Below, piece after piece: positions 42,702-52,815 of a DNA stretch of 64,000 nt; within the stretch, counting starts at the first letter, position 1, and each line of letters begins with the position of its first letter. The translations under genes and the position numbers were made by a program. The notes below the pieces were generated by a model. That model made no database searches. It saw only the letters and a program-made list of their open reading frames with translations, and had not been told where the DNA came from. The DNA comes from Thalassospira profundimaris WP0211 (GTDB taxonomy: Bacteria; Pseudomonadota; Alphaproteobacteria; Rhodospirillales; Thalassospiraceae), in contig NZ_AMRN01000006.1 of NCBI RefSeq assembly GCF_000300275.1, positions 221,713-285,712 of the forward strand, read 5' to 3'.

Positions 42702-43865
42702 ATGCCAGTGATTACCTGCGTCGAAGACCTGAAACGCATCTATAAACGGCGCACACCGCGCATGTTTTACGATTACGCAGAATCCGGAAGCTGGACTGAG
42801 CAGACATTCCGTGAAAACACCACCGATTTTCAGGAAATCCACCTGCGTCAGCGGGTCGCAATCGACATGGCCGGGCGCACCACCAAAAGCCAGATGATTG
42901 GTCAGGATGTGTCCATGCCCGTCGCCCTTGCCCCGGTCGGACTGACAGGCATGCAAAGCGCTGATGGCGAGATCAAGGCTGCGCGTGCGGCAGAGAAATT
43001 CGGCGTGCCCTACACGCTGTCGACCATGTCGATCTGCTCGATCGAGGATGTCGCCGAAAACACCTCCAAGCCATTCTGGCTGCAGGTTTACACACTGAAA
43101 GACGACGACTTCATGAAGCGCCTGTTTGACCGCGCCAAAGCCGCCAAATGCTCAGCCGCGGTCATCACGGTCGATCTTCAGATGCTGGGCCAGCGCCACA
43201 AGGATCTGAAAAACGGCCTGTCCGCCCCGCCCAAGCTGACTTTCAAATCGGTTACCAACATGATGACCAAGGTCCAATGGGGCCTTGGCATGCTCGGCAC
43301 CAAGCGGCGCTTCTTTGGCAACATTGTCGGCCATGCCAAGGGTGTTGCCGACGCGTCATCGCTGAGCACCTGGACCGCCGAAGCGTTCGATGTATCCCTT
43401 GATTGGGATCGCATTCGCGAATTCCGCAAGATGTGGGACGGGCCGCTGATCATCAAGGGGATCATTGATCCGCGCGATGCGCTCGAGGCGCTGAATGTCG
43501 GCGCAGATGCCATCATCGTTTCCAACCACGGCGGACGCCAGCTTGATGGCGCCCTGTCCTCTATTCGGGCACTGCCGGCGATCATGGATGCGGTTGGTGA
43601 CAAGATCGAAGTCCATCTTGATAGCGGCATCCGTTCTGGCCAGGACGTGCTGAAGGCCTTGGCACTTGGTGCAAAGGGCACCTATATCGGCCGTGCTTAT
43701 GTCTATGGCCTTGGTTCGATGGGCGAAGCCGGTGTGACCAAGGCGCTTGAGCTCATCCAAAAGGAGCTTGAAGTCTCGATGGCGCTGTGTGGACGTACGG
43801 ACGTCACAAAAGTCGATCGCGACATCCTGATGATCCCGCGCGATTTCTCGGACCGCTGGCAATAA
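42702..43865 (+). CDS. lldD: FMN-dependent L-lactate dehydrogenase / alpha-hydroxy-acid oxidase
   Basis: A 387-aa flavoprotein of the alpha-hydroxy-acid oxidising family. It oxidises L-lactate to pyruvate and passes electrons to the respiratory chain. FMN-binding regions LAPVGLTGMQ near 76 and IKGIIDP near 249 are seen. The catalytic histidine is His276 in SNHGGRQLDGA, and HLDSGIRSGQDVLKAL follows near 307. The length is normal. GGAG precedes the ATG. The gene stands alone, ending at a strong terminator. Glycolate or mandelate as substrate cannot be excluded. Confidence 0.92.
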   Translation: MPVITCVEDLKRIYKRRTPRMFYDYAESGSWTEQTFRENTTDFQEIHLRQRVAIDMAGRTTKSQMIGQDVSMPVALAPVGLTGMQSADGEIKAARAAEKFGVPYTLSTMSICSIEDVAENTSKPFWLQVYTLKDDDFMKRLFDRAKAAKCSAAVITVDLQMLGQRHKDLKNGLSAPPKLTFKSVTNMMTKVQWGLGMLGTKRRFFGNIVGHAKGVADASSLSTWTAEAFDVSLDWDRIREFRKMWDGPLIIKGIIDPRDALEALNVGADAIIVSNHGGRQLDGALSSIRALPAIMDAVGDKIEVHLDSGIRSGQDVLKALALGAKGTYIGRAYVYGLGSMGEAGVTKALELIQKELEVSMALCGRTDVTKVDRDILMIPRDFSDRWQ

Positions 43866-43890
43866 GCAACAGACTTGATACGAAACAAAA

Positions 43891-43926
43891 AGCGGCGTCT
43901 TTCTGAATGAAGACGCCGCTTTTTTA
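43891..43926 (+). terminator. Intrinsic terminator of lldD
   Basis: A perfect 11-bp stem AGCGGCGTCTT / AAGACGCCGCT with an 8-base loop is followed by TTTTTTATT. Confidence 0.95.
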
Positions 43927-43936
43927 TTGGCTTACG

Positions 43937-43972
43937 CAAAAAGAAAAAGCGCCACCCGAGGGTGACGCTTTT
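43937..43972 (-). terminator. Intrinsic terminator of rplM-rpsI
   Basis: On the minus strand AAAAGCGTCACCC pairs with GGGTGGCGCTTTT, followed by TCTTTTTGCG. It lies 36 bp after the rpsI stop and almost touches the convergent lldD terminator. Confidence 0.88.
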
Positions 43973-44008
43973 CCAAACAGTATCGCGAGCCTTGTGCCCG
44001 AAAACGAC

Positions 44009-44497
44009 TTAACGTTTCGAGAACTGGAAGCTACGACGAGCTTTGGCGCGACCGTATTTTTTACGTTCAACAGCACGCGAGTCACGGGTGAGGAACCCAC
44101 CAGCTTTAAGTGACGGACGCAGTGCCGGCTCGAACATGGTCAGTGCACGGGAGATACCGTGACGAACGGCACCGGCCTGACCGGAAAGACCGCCACCGGA
44201 AACGGTGCAGACAACGTCGAACTGATCTTTGCGATTGGTTACGCCGAACGGCTGGTTGATCACCATGCGCAGAACCGGGCGTGCGAAGTAGTCTTCGAAC
44301 TCACGGCCATTGACGGTGACTTTACCCGAGCCCGGTTTGATCCAGACGCGTGCAATTGCGTTCTTACGACGGCCGGTTGCATAGGAACGGCCCTGTGCGT
44401 CGATCTTCGGCTCCGGCAGGGTGCCTTCTGCAGCAGCAGCAACTTCGCCGCCCTGTGCCAGATCCTTGAGATCTTCAAGAGTTTTGGTGTCGGCCAT
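44009..44497 (-). CDS. rpsI: 30S ribosomal protein S9
   Basis: A 162-aa small-subunit protein. The S9 core starts at about residue 35 ([19 protein letters not shown]) and ends in the basic tail [17 protein letters not shown] that reaches the P-site tRNA. The first 34 residues are an acidic/Ala-rich extension ([14 protein letters not shown]) seen in some alphaproteobacterial S9 proteins. Its ATG shares one base with the rplM stop (TAATG), so translation is coupled. Confidence 0.98.
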   Translation of the reverse strand: MADTKTLEDLKDLAQGGEVAAAAEGTLPEPKIDAQGRSYATGRRKNAIARVWIKPGSGKVTVNGREFEDYFARPVLRMVINQPFGVTNRKDQFDVVCTVSGGGLSGQAGAVRHGISRALTMFEPALRPSLKAGGFLTRDSRAVERKKYGRAKARRSFQFSKR

Positions 44498-44964
44498 TAT
44501 TTGCCACTCCGCTTATTCTTTTCGTTCATAGCCGCTACGTCGAGGACTTCCGGCTTCTGAGCTTCATGCGGATGCTCGGTACCAGCATAGACGTGCAGTT
44601 TGGAAAGAACCTGGCTGCGCAGCGGGCCACGGCTCATCATACGCTCAACAGCTTTGATGATGACGCGTTCCGGATGCTCACCGTTCAGGAGCTTGTCCAT
44701 GGTGCGTTCTTTGATGCCGCCCGGGTAACCGGTGTGCCAGTAGAACTTCTTGTTCTGAAGTTTACGGCCAGTCAGTTTGACTTTTTCGGCATTGACGATG
44801 ACGATGTGATCGCCACAATCCATGTGCGGGGTAAACATCGCTTTGTGTTTACCACGAAGACGGTTGGCAACAACGGCTGCAAGGCGGCCAAGGACGACGT
44901 CTTCTGCGTCGACCACGAACCATTTGCGCTCGATGTCGCTCGGTGTCGCAGTGAAGGTTTTCAT
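44497..44964 (-). CDS. rplM: 50S ribosomal protein L13
   Basis: A 155-aa large-subunit protein. Characteristic segments are [17 protein letters not shown] near 14-30, the [16 protein letters not shown] region and [14 protein letters not shown] near 74-87. The start was placed at ATG 44964 ([10 protein letters not shown]), since L13 begins here; the ORF continues upstream without support. It is the first gene of the conserved rplM-rpsI operon. Confidence 0.98.
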   Translation of the reverse strand: MKTFTATPSDIERKWFVVDAEDVVLGRLAAVVANRLRGKHKAMFTPHMDCGDHIVIVNAEKVKLTGRKLQNKKFYWHTGYPGGIKERTMDKLLNGEHPERVIIKAVERMMSRGPLRSQVLSKLHVYAGTEHPHEAQKPEVLDVAAMNEKNKRSGK

Positions 44965-45119
44965 TATTTCTATACTCGAAAACTGGGTTCCACGGAGGGA
45001 ATGTTCCCTCGTTGAAAGTCGGCGCATTATGCCAGCATCCAACAGGAAAACAACAGGAATATTTCGCATTAAATCAATGGCTTAGCTATAGCGGTATTAT
45101 TTTACCACACCAATTTGGC

Positions 45120-45560
45120 CTATTTTTCGGCCGGTGGCATGGCATAAGTCCCGATCACATGCGCACAAAGGCTGTCATCAACGGCAGATCGAATATGGCA
45201 TTCGGCAATCAAAAGCCGCCTGCCCGCCTTCAGGATTTTGGCCTCTGCAATCAGATCACCGGGCTTTGCCCCGGACAGGAAATGCACTGTCGCCTCGGTT
45301 GTTACCGCCAGATCCGCCTTGGGGACGACAAGCCATGCCACGGCATACAGTGCAATATCGGCCAGCGCAAAGATCGCAGGCCCGGTCACCACATTGCCCG
45401 GACGCAGATAGCGTTCCTTGAATGGCAGGCGCAGGATTGCGGTATCGCCTGAAAGGCTTTCGGTCCTGACATCCATATCGCCGACAAACGGCACCTTCTC
45501 GCGCATGATGGCATCAAAGTCGGCTGGCGTTACGCCGGTCCGGGTCACGGAACTGTTCAT
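45120..45560 (-). CDS. PaaI-family hotdog thioesterase
   Basis: A 146-aa hotdog-fold protein. The region LRPGNVVTGPAIFALADIALYAV (about 52-74, broken across the active site) carries the family pattern G-x-V-x-G...LAD, and AVTTEATVHFLSGAKPGDL follows near 85. It would hydrolyse acyl-CoA esters; the acyl group is unknown. GGAGG lies 12 bases before ATG 45560. The gene is upstream of rplM in the same direction but separated from it by about 155 bp. Confidence 0.85.
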   Translation of the reverse strand: MNSSVTRTGVTPADFDAIMREKVPFVGDMDVRTESLSGDTAILRLPFKERYLRPGNVVTGPAIFALADIALYAVAWLVVPKADLAVTTEATVHFLSGAKPGDLIAEAKILKAGRRLLIAECHIRSAVDDSLCAHVIGTYAMPPAEK

Positions 45561-45698
45561 GGCTTGGATGGCCTCCCTCTGGAGCTGCTTTGACGCAGCA
45601 TTTTTGTTTCAGGGAGATAGCCTGACATAACGTTTACGTTAACGTCAACAGTTTGCGCATATACAGACTGCTTTTAGAGGACATCAGATCCCCAACCA

Positions 45699-45986
45699 CT
45701 AGCGGGTCAAAATCCCGGCCACATCGGTATAGATCGCCACCACGACACACAGGATCACGATTGCCGCAATCGCCGTTGCGCCGAGCCCAGGCAAATTTTC
45801 ACGCATCCACTCACCGGGCGACATACCCGGCCCCGGATCAGATTTTTGCCTGAAACGGGCGTGAACCGGCCCACGCGAAAGATCACGCAGCGGTTTGTCG
45901 ACTTCGTCGTTGGATGCCCAGTGAAAGCGGTTCTCTGGCAAGTAAACAGGCTGACGGCCTTCCTGACCGGTTTCGTCATACATCAT
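45699..45986 (-). CDS. Small membrane-anchored protein, 95 aa
   Basis: An unknown protein with a polar N-terminal part (YLPENRFHWASNDEVDKPLR) and a single C-terminal hydrophobic helix (ATAIAAIVILCVVVAIYTDV, about 68-87). A tail-anchored arrangement is likely. Two adjacent ATG codons at 45986 and 45983 are possible starts; neither has a strong ribosome site, and an in-frame ORF extends to 46037. No function can be given. Confidence 0.55.
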   Translation of the reverse strand: MMYDETGQEGRQPVYLPENRFHWASNDEVDKPLRDLSRGPVHARFRQKSDPGPGMSPGEWMRENLPGLGATAIAAIVILCVVVAIYTDVAGILTR

Positions 45987-46238
45987 GGCGACTTCACAGC
46001 ATCGATTGCTGCCTCCTGCAACAGGGTGAACTGTCATTTCGCCCTGATCCCGGCATCATTTCCATCATGCCATGATCACGGCGGCCCCGCCTCGGATGAT
46101 TTCGCTCTGTCTTCCCCGTACCTTGTTCTTATCGTTGCGCAACGTACAAGGCCCAGACGGCCCTGACGTCACACCACCGAATTCCTCACTGATACATGGG
46201 GATTAAGGCAATCGTTCGGCAATAGTTTGTTATCTGTG

Positions 46239-47222
46239 TTATCTGCCGAGAATTGCCGAAAATTCGTTGACCGTCAGAACCAGCACATAGCCCACAGCCA
46301 CCGCAGCAATCATGTAGGCTGCCAACCGCGCGATCATCTTGTTAAAGCCCAAGGGTTCACCCGGCTGTTTACGCCCCTTCGATGATTGCCCTTTTGCAGA
46401 TCCCGCCGACTTTCCCTGCTTTTGCAAAATCGCCTGACGCTTGGCATCAAGGTCTTCATGCAGGGCCCAGTTGTCTTCGCTATCTGGCAGATTGATGCGG
46501 GACTTTCGGACCTCGGCCTCTTTCAGGTCGTCTACCCGGCCTGCAATATCATTGCCAACATTACTGCCCTGGCTATCCTTTTCCCGAGTCCGATCAAGCA
46601 ATGTCTTACCGCCATTCAGGCTATCGACATAGTCGTCATAGGCGCTGCGTTCCTTGTCGATGGCAGCCCTTTGGGCAGCTTCATGGGCGGCACGATCCTG
46701 CGGTCGCACGAGTTGTCCGCCCGCTGCGCCGGCCGCGTCTGATGCACCAGATTTCAGCTGGCTATCGTCTGGCAGGAACATCGAAACAAGCCCGCTTGCC
46801 TTGTCCGGGACATAGACATGGCGATTAGGTTTGACCTTTGCCGCGGCAGCAGCAACCGAACTTTTGACATCGGAGAGCTTTTCACTCTTAACCGGCATGG
46901 TTGGCTTTGGCCCGATCATGGCAGGCGGACGCAGATCCTCCTCGATGACAGGATCGGGTGCATCACCTGCGTCCTCGTCTTCAGGATTGATCTTGGGCTT
47001 GGGCATCAGAAAGGCTGGAATATCAAAACCGTTCTGTAAAAGACGTGCACGGGCCTCTGCGCGATATCTTTCAAGATCGCGTTCCATCATGTCCTTGCTG
47101 TCAAACCGCTTGATGGGCGTTTCACGCACGGGTTTTGTCAGCCGCACAGACTCACGGACTGTCCGGGTCGGAACAAAACGCCCCGGTGCCCGCCCCCGCC
47201 GATTTGGGAAATCTTTACTCAT
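46239..47222 (-). CDS. C-terminally anchored membrane protein of unknown function
   Basis: A 327-aa protein with a highly charged, probably disordered cytoplasmic part and one hydrophobic segment near the C-terminus (MIARLAAYMIAAVAVGYVLV, about 297-316). The N-terminus is Arg/Pro-rich (RRGRAPGRFVPTRTVR) and the middle contains Asp/Glu-rich and Ala-rich stretches. It lies about 250 bp upstream of another small membrane-anchored gene in the same direction. No family is recognised. ATG 47222 (MSKDFPNRRG) is preferred over the ORF start two codons upstream. Confidence 0.65.
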   Translation of the reverse strand: MSKDFPNRRGRAPGRFVPTRTVRESVRLTKPVRETPIKRFDSKDMMERDLERYRAEARARLLQNGFDIPAFLMPKPKINPEDEDAGDAPDPVIEEDLRPPAMIGPKPTMPVKSEKLSDVKSSVAAAAAKVKPNRHVYVPDKASGLVSMFLPDDSQLKSGASDAAGAAGGQLVRPQDRAAHEAAQRAAIDKERSAYDDYVDSLNGGKTLLDRTREKDSQGSNVGNDIAGRVDDLKEAEVRKSRINLPDSEDNWALHEDLDAKRQAILQKQGKSAGSAKGQSSKGRKQPGEPLGFNKMIARLAAYMIAAVAVGYVLVLTVNEFSAILGR

Positions 47223-47403
47223 GCACAACCACTTGCCGAATTAATTTTTATTGATCAGGCAAAGACAGAATAACATTCGGCACATCCCCAGGGTTTTATT
47301 ATTGGCACAGGCCGCTAACCCTTTGCGTGTAATTCTACTACGGTATACCGTGTTTTAAAAATCAAAAAACGTCAAACACATACAGCCATCCGGGAGGCCC
47401 GCC

Positions 47404-48198
47404 ATGACCGTTTCCACAACCGAGCCAGAGCTCGTCACACGCACAGACAATGACGGCTTTGTCACCCTGACGATGAACAACCCCAAACGCCGTAATGCCC
47501 TGTCGGGTGCGATGATGACGGCCCTTAAGGACGCGTTTGACAAGATCGCCAAGGAGACCACCGTCAGATGTGTCATTCTGGCAGCAGAGGGTCCTGTCTT
47601 TTGTGCCGGCCACGACCTTAAGGAAATGAATGGCATTACCGAATGTGATCAGCATGCCAGCCTGTTTACGCAATGCAGCGACCTGATGATGACGATTGTC
47701 AGTCTGCCGCAACCCGTCATCGCGCGTGTGCGCGGCATGGCAACAGCAGCCGGTTGCCAGCTTGTCGCCAGTTGCGATCTGTCTGTTGCCGCCAACAGCG
47801 CCAAGTTCGCCACCCCGGGGGTCAATATCGGCTTGTTCTGCTCTACCCCGATGGTCGCACTTAGCCGCAACATTGCCCGCAAACATGCCATGCGGATGCT
47901 TCTGACCGGCGATCCGATTAATGCCGAAACCGCCTTTTCCATGGGACTGGTGTCAGACGTGGTCGGGGATGAGGAACTTGAAGAACACACCAATGCCCTG
48001 GCCGCCGGGATTGCCGCCCGGTCGGGCATGACGGTCCGGCTTGGCAAACAGGCATTTTACAAACAGCTCGAAATGCCGCTGTCGCAGGCCTATTCCTATG
48101 CATCCGACGTCATGACCGCGAATATGCAAAAACATGACGCCCGCGAAGGGATCGGCGCCTTTATCGAAAAGCGCCATCCGAGCTGGCGCCACGAATAG
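47404..48198 (+). CDS. Enoyl-CoA hydratase-family protein, ECHDC3-like
   Basis: A 264-aa crotonase-fold protein. The oxyanion-hole regions are CAGHDLKEM near 66-74 and RGMATAAGCQLVASCDL near 112-128. The segment KFATPGVNIGLFCSTP replaces the usual PE and downstream Glu that act as catalytic acid/base in hydratases, as in the ECHDC3 subgroup. Hydratase activity is therefore doubtful; it may be an isomerase, hydrolase or non-catalytic acyl-CoA binder. A strong GGGAGG ribosome site precedes the ATG. Confidence 0.87.
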   Translation: MTVSTTEPELVTRTDNDGFVTLTMNNPKRRNALSGAMMTALKDAFDKIAKETTVRCVILAAEGPVFCAGHDLKEMNGITECDQHASLFTQCSDLMMTIVSLPQPVIARVRGMATAAGCQLVASCDLSVAANSAKFATPGVNIGLFCSTPMVALSRNIARKHAMRMLLTGDPINAETAFSMGLVSDVVGDEELEEHTNALAAGIAARSGMTVRLGKQAFYKQLEMPLSQAYSYASDVMTANMQKHDAREGIGAFIEKRHPSWRHE

Positions 48199-48294
48199 AC
48201 TGCCCTATATCGGGTAGATTACCTTATGATGGTATTTGCAAACCCTTCGGAATGACGCATTCTGTCAACAGGTACCTTTTTCGGAGTACGCCCC

Positions 48295-48924
48295 ATGTCG
48301 TTTGAAATCTGGCTTGCCTTTGCTTTTGCTTGCGCTGTGGTTCTGGCCATTCCCGGCCCGACCATCATGCTTGTCGTCAGCTATGCCTTGGGCAAGGGCA
48401 AACAAACTGCATGGGCAACGGTTCCGGGGGTGGCACTGGGCGATCTCACCGCAATGACGATCTCGCTCGCCGGGGCTGGTGCGTTACTCGCGGCCTCAGC
48501 AGAGGCTTTTACCGTGCTAAAACTCGTTGGGGCGGCCTATTTGATCTATCTTGGCATCAAGATGTGGCGCGAAAAGCCCGAAGCCCTGCATGACAACCCG
48601 GATGCCAAACGCAACCGTCCGTCGCGCATGTTCCTGCAGGCCTATATCGTCACCGCCCTGAACCCCAAGGGCATCGTTTTCTTCATCGCGTTTGTGCCGC
48701 AGTTCGTGACAGCCGGTGATCCACTTTTACCTCAGTTCACGATTATGACCGCAACGTTCGTCATATTGGCTGCGATCAACGTTGCGATCTGGGCGGTAAT
48801 GGCAAGTGCGCTGCGTGAACGGTTCCGCCACCCATCCGCCCTGCGTCGCCTGACACGCATCGGTGGCGGGGTGATGATTGGTGCTGGATTACTGACTGCC
48901 CTCACCCGCCGCGCAGCGGGCTGA
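48295..48924 (+). CDS. LysE/RhtB-family amino-acid exporter
   Basis: A 209-aa inner-membrane protein with about six hydrophobic segments. The N-terminal IPGPTIMLVVSYALGKGKQ (19-37) is the LysE family signature, followed by GVALGDLTAM, LKLVGAAYLIYLGIKMWR near 77-94 and ALNPKGIVFFIAFVPQFV near 121-138. It exports an amino acid or homoserine-lactone-like solute; the substrate is unknown. GGAG precedes the start. It follows the crotonase gene by 96 bp in the same direction. Confidence 0.9.
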   Translation: MSFEIWLAFAFACAVVLAIPGPTIMLVVSYALGKGKQTAWATVPGVALGDLTAMTISLAGAGALLAASAEAFTVLKLVGAAYLIYLGIKMWREKPEALHDNPDAKRNRPSRMFLQAYIVTALNPKGIVFFIAFVPQFVTAGDPLLPQFTIMTATFVILAAINVAIWAVMASALRERFRHPSALRRLTRIGGGVMIGAGLLTALTRRAAG

Positions 48925-49166
48925 GCGGCCCTCCCCGCCCAAAAGACCGTCGCCTCCTCCAATCGTCAAAAATTTGCTTCAGGCAATTGTTTGGAGGTTT
49001 TCCTATATTTACCGCAATATTATAACCTTTAGATATATAAATACCCGTATTTTTTGGTATTCACATAAACTCAAAGTTGAGTTTAGATGATCTCCGCAAG
49101 TCTTCAGAAGAATGAATATTTATAATTCTTCTAAGAAAAACAATAGATAGGCGGGGAAGTGTGGAC

Positions 49167-51137
49167 ATGCTGAAATCTTTGAAAATAGGTCCGCGACTAA
49201 GTATCGCGATGATCTTTATAACCTTTGCGACGGCATTGGTGATCGGGCTTATCAATCTTTCCATTGAACGTGACATTGTCGCAGGTGCTGAACAACGCGA
49301 ACTGCGCGTCAATTTCGAAAAGTTGCGAAGTGCGCTGGATATGGAAGCCGCCCGTGCGCTCGCGATGGCGGATTTTGCCGCAACCATCCCCGCCGCCCAG
49401 AAAGCCATGGCGGAAGATGACCGTGATACGCTGGCTGACATTTTCGGCCCCGGCTTCGCCGAACTCAAAGAAAACCATGGTGTGCGTCAGTTCCAGTTCC
49501 ATAAGGCTCCGGCGATCTCGTTCCTTAGGGTTCATAAGCTCGATAAATTCGGCGACGATCTGTCTTCGTTCCGCAAGACAGTGGTCGAAACCAATACAAA
49601 ACAACAACCCATCAGCGGCCTGGAAGTCGGTGTTGCCGGTCTTGGCATGCGCGGTGTCACGCCTGTTTTCAACGATGGGACGCATGTCGGCTCGGTCGAA
49701 TTTGGATTATCCTTTGGTCCGGCCTTCTTTGAAAACTTCAAGGCACACTCCAACACCGATGCCGCCCTTCTGATTGACCGTGACGGCACCTTTGAAGTCT
49801 TTGCCTCAACCTTCCCCGAAGGCTTCCTTGATATCGCATCGCCCACACTTGCCGCGGCACGTGACGGCGAACAGATCCTTGCACCTAAGGATGCCGAGGG
49901 CACCGAACTGGCCCTGATGGCGCGCCCGATCACGGATTTCAGCGGCCAGAACCTTGGCATTGTCGTCATGGGCATTGATCGCAGTTTCTTTGCAAGTGCC
50001 ATCAACGACGCCACCACCCTGTCACTGGGCGTAAGTGTTGTAACCCTTCTGGTCGCACTTCTGATCGCCTTTAGCGTCAACCGGTCGATCTCTCATCCGA
50101 TCCGGGCCATGACCGCAGCCATGAACAAGATCGCTGGCGGCGAACTCGATACCGAAGTCCCGGCAAAAGACCAAAAGGACGAGATCGGCGAAATGGCCAG
50201 CGCGGTCACCATTTTCCAGACCAACGCACAGCGCATGAAAAGCCTTGAGGCCGAACAACAAGAACTGCGTCGGAGAAACGAGGAAGAGAAAAAGACTCTC
50301 GGCCGCAAGCTTGCCGACGAGTTTGAAAATACGGTCGGTGCCATCATCGACGGCCTTGAAAACGCGGCACGCGACATGGATGACGCATCGCGCGTCATGT
50401 CCGGCACGGCTGATGAAACGACCCAACAGGCAAAGATCGGCATGGATGCCGCGCAAAATGCCTCGAACAACGTTGCGACCGTTGCGGCCTCGTCCGAGGA
50501 ACTGTCTGCCTCCATCACGGAGATCAGCCGTCAGGCCAACCATTCAAGCGAGGTGGCCGCCAATGTCTCGAACAAGGCAACCAGCACGCGCGAAACAGTG
50601 GATGGCCTTGTTGAGGCCTCTGCACGTATCGGCGATGTCATCGCCCTGATCAACGACATCGCGGCCCAGACCAACCTTCTGGCCCTGAATGCCACGATCG
50701 AGGCCGCCCGTGCTGGCGAAGCTGGCAAGGGCTTTGCGGTTGTCGCCAACGAGGTCAAAAACCTCGCATCCCAAACCAGTCGCGCGACACAGGAAATTTC
50801 CGAGCAAATCGAAAGCATCCAGAACGCGACGAAGCTGTCCTCGACCGCAATCAACGAGATCACCGATATTGTCGGTGAACTTAATGAAAGCGCATCCGCC
50901 ATCGCGGCGGCGGTCGAAGAACAGGGCGCTGCGACTCAGGAGATTTCCGGCAGTGTTGAAAATGCTTCTGTCGGGACCAGCGGTGTGACCGAAAGTATCA
51001 GCTTGGTCAGCGCGGCCGCTGTACGGTCGACCGAAAGTGCCGATACGGTTCTGAAATCGGCCCATGAACTGATGGAATACTCGGTCAATCTGCGTCGCGA
51101 AACCAACAACTTCCTGAGCAAGATTCGCTCGGAATAA
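49167..51137 (+). CDS. Methyl-accepting chemotaxis protein with double Cache (dCache_3-like) sensor
   Basis: A 656-aa chemoreceptor. TM1 is at about 12-32, a large periplasmic domain lies between about 33 and 285, TM2 at 287-307, HAMP at 308-360, and the signalling coil has the tip [20 protein letters not shown] near 500. The sensor contains [20 protein letters not shown] and [18 protein letters not shown], typical of the dCache_3 family, whose ligands are mostly unknown. The start ATG 49167 is 8 bases after GGGGAAG; the GTG two codons upstream is too close to that site. Confidence 0.95.
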   Translation: MLKSLKIGPRLSIAMIFITFATALVIGLINLSIERDIVAGAEQRELRVNFEKLRSALDMEAARALAMADFAATIPAAQKAMAEDDRDTLADIFGPGFAELKENHGVRQFQFHKAPAISFLRVHKLDKFGDDLSSFRKTVVETNTKQQPISGLEVGVAGLGMRGVTPVFNDGTHVGSVEFGLSFGPAFFENFKAHSNTDAALLIDRDGTFEVFASTFPEGFLDIASPTLAAARDGEQILAPKDAEGTELALMARPITDFSGQNLGIVVMGIDRSFFASAINDATTLSLGVSVVTLLVALLIAFSVNRSISHPIRAMTAAMNKIAGGELDTEVPAKDQKDEIGEMASAVTIFQTNAQRMKSLEAEQQELRRRNEEEKKTLGRKLADEFENTVGAIIDGLENAARDMDDASRVMSGTADETTQQAKIGMDAAQNASNNVATVAASSEELSASITEISRQANHSSEVAANVSNKATSTRETVDGLVEASARIGDVIALINDIAAQTNLLALNATIEAARAGEAGKGFAVVANEVKNLASQTSRATQEISEQIESIQNATKLSSTAINEITDIVGELNESASAIAAAVEEQGAATQEISGSVENASVGTSGVTESISLVSAAAVRSTESADTVLKSAHELMEYSVNLRRETNNFLSKIRSE

Positions 51138-51218
51138 TCACACCAAGCCGGTCCACTGTCAGTCAGCCGACGGTGCACCGGAATTTCACGAAACCGCAGA
51201 CATAGCGGGTTATGCCAC

Positions 51219-52097
51219 TTAACGCGATGACGCCTCGGCGGTGACGCTGTTATTGCCAACGAGCCGGGCAATCCAGATCCGTACCGGTTTATCTCGCCCG
51301 AACAAAGAAATCACACTGATCGCGACACCAGCCAACACCACATTCCATGCCGGACGCAACGGCCACATCCATTCAAGATTGGCTGCAACCACGCGATCGG
51401 CCGGAATACCGGTCGCCAAGGCATACCAGGCATATTCAATTCCGGCTGTTGCCAACCCGGCAACAGCCGCAATGACAGACAAAGTCACAGCTGATCTAAG
51501 CGACCATCCCCGCCAATGCGCAAAGCGATACAGCATCAGGCCGACAAACATCCCGGCCATCAGGGTTGCTTCACTGACATCGACCTTGGACTGCAAAAAG
51601 AAATGCACCACGCCCAGCACCGCAATCGGATAGACCAGTTTATGCAGGCGCCCCCACTTGGCCCCCAGTCTGCGCATCGCTGATTTGGTGGACGTCGCGG
51701 TCAAAACCGCCAACCCAATCAGGGCAACAAACCCGATTGTCAGATAAATCCGCAAAACGATCTCGCTGGCAATGCGGCCAAGATCAAGGTTCTGGCTGAT
51801 CGCATACAGGCCAAAATGGATCATCACATAGCAAAAGGCAGCCACACCAATTTGGCGGCGCACCTGTACCAGTTTTGAAAATCGGGTAATTCGGCGAAGC
51901 GGTGTGACCAGAAGCGTGATCAGTAATATCCGGATGGTCCATTCACCGCTTTCCAGAATGGCTTCCTTGACCGGGATGGTTGCCCCGCCCTCGGCAATGA
52001 CCGGCCACAACAACACGATGCCGGGTACAAGAAGTGCGACAAAGACAGCCAGTTTGAAAAAGGAAAACCGCCCGGATGGATCAAGCCATGGATACAT
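51219..52097 (-). CDS. msrQ: Haem-binding membrane subunit MsrQ (YedZ family)
   Basis: A 292-aa ferric-reductase-like membrane protein with about six helices in the core. In MsrPQ it passes quinol electrons to MsrP, the periplasmic methionine-sulfoxide reductase. Visible marks are the WTIRILLITLLVTPLRR helix, QIGVAAFCYVMIHFGLY with a haem-ligand His, and GRLHKLVYPIAVLGVVHFFLQSK with two further His. There is an N-terminal helix and an extended C-terminal membrane region, making it longer than E. coli MsrQ (211 aa). The msrP gene that normally sits directly upstream is not there. Confidence 0.85.
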   Translation of the reverse strand: MYPWLDPSGRFSFFKLAVFVALLVPGIVLLWPVIAEGGATIPVKEAILESGEWTIRILLITLLVTPLRRITRFSKLVQVRRQIGVAAFCYVMIHFGLYAISQNLDLGRIASEIVLRIYLTIGFVALIGLAVLTATSTKSAMRRLGAKWGRLHKLVYPIAVLGVVHFFLQSKVDVSEATLMAGMFVGLMLYRFAHWRGWSLRSAVTLSVIAAVAGLATAGIEYAWYALATGIPADRVVAANLEWMWPLRPAWNVVLAGVAISVISLFGRDKPVRIWIARLVGNNSVTAEASSR

Positions 52098-52298
52098 ACA
52101 AAATAACCCTGTCAGGTTTCGCCGATCCCCCAGTCAAAAAGCATTTGATGGTCGCCGTCACTTAAATTGCCATCAACTTTCCGCGAGGGCAGCCATTCGC
52201 ACGCCCATGATATGCTTAGTGACGCATATCAACGTTGCAGGAAGCCACCACTCATATAACATTCATACACAGTGATCACCCGAAGTGGATGAACCCAA

Positions 52299-52721
52299 AT
52301 GGCCGAATTTCAAAATCCCACCGATCCGGAAATCAAAACGCTTCTGGAAACGACAAAGACCATCGCGCTTGTGGGCGCCAGCCCCAAGCCGGAACGCCCG
52401 TCAAACCGGGTCATGAAGTTCCTGCTTGATCAGGGATACAGAGTTATTCCGGTCAATCCCGGTCAGGAAGGCGGCACCATTCACGGTCAGACTGTTGTGG
52501 CACAACTTTCCGATATCGCCGATCCGGTCGATATGGTCGATATTTTCCGTAACAGCGAAGACGCGGCTGGCGTCGTCGATGACGCCATTGCAATCGGTGC
52601 AAAGTCGGTCTGGATGCAGCTTGGCGTGATCAATCCAGAGGCTTGTGCGAAGGCCAAGGCAAACGGCATGACCGCGGTCATGGATCGCTGCCCGGCAATT
52701 GAACTGCCGCGCCTGTCGTAA
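52299..52721 (+). CDS. CoA-binding protein, YccU-like
   Basis: A 140-aa single Rossmann-fold CoA_binding domain. Characteristic segments are TIALVGASPKPERPSNRVMKFL (about 21-42, split by the nucleotide loop), YRVIPVNPGQEG near 47-58 and VDMVDIFRNSEDA near 76-88. The family is widespread and binds CoA derivatives; a physiological role is not established. It ends before a symmetrical terminator shared with the convergent gene. Confidence 0.9.
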   Translation: MAEFQNPTDPEIKTLLETTKTIALVGASPKPERPSNRVMKFLLDQGYRVIPVNPGQEGGTIHGQTVVAQLSDIADPVDMVDIFRNSEDAAGVVDDAIAIGAKSVWMQLGVINPEACAKAKANGMTAVMDRCPAIELPRLS

Positions 52722-52762
52722 AACACAGGTCCGAAAGGACGCCATCGCATTACAACAACAAA

Positions 52763-52789
52763 AAAGGCACCGGATCATCCGGTGCCTTT
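52763..52789 (-). terminator. Symmetrical terminator between convergent genes
   Basis: A perfect 13-bp stem AAAGGCACCGGAT / ATCCGGTGCCTTT has a single-base centre. The T run (TTTTTTGTTG) is on the minus strand, serving the exported-protein gene; it may also stop the plus-strand transcript of the CoA-binding gene. Confidence 0.88.
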
Positions 52790-52815
52790 GTCGTTTCAAA
52801 ACATCTTTGAAAAGC

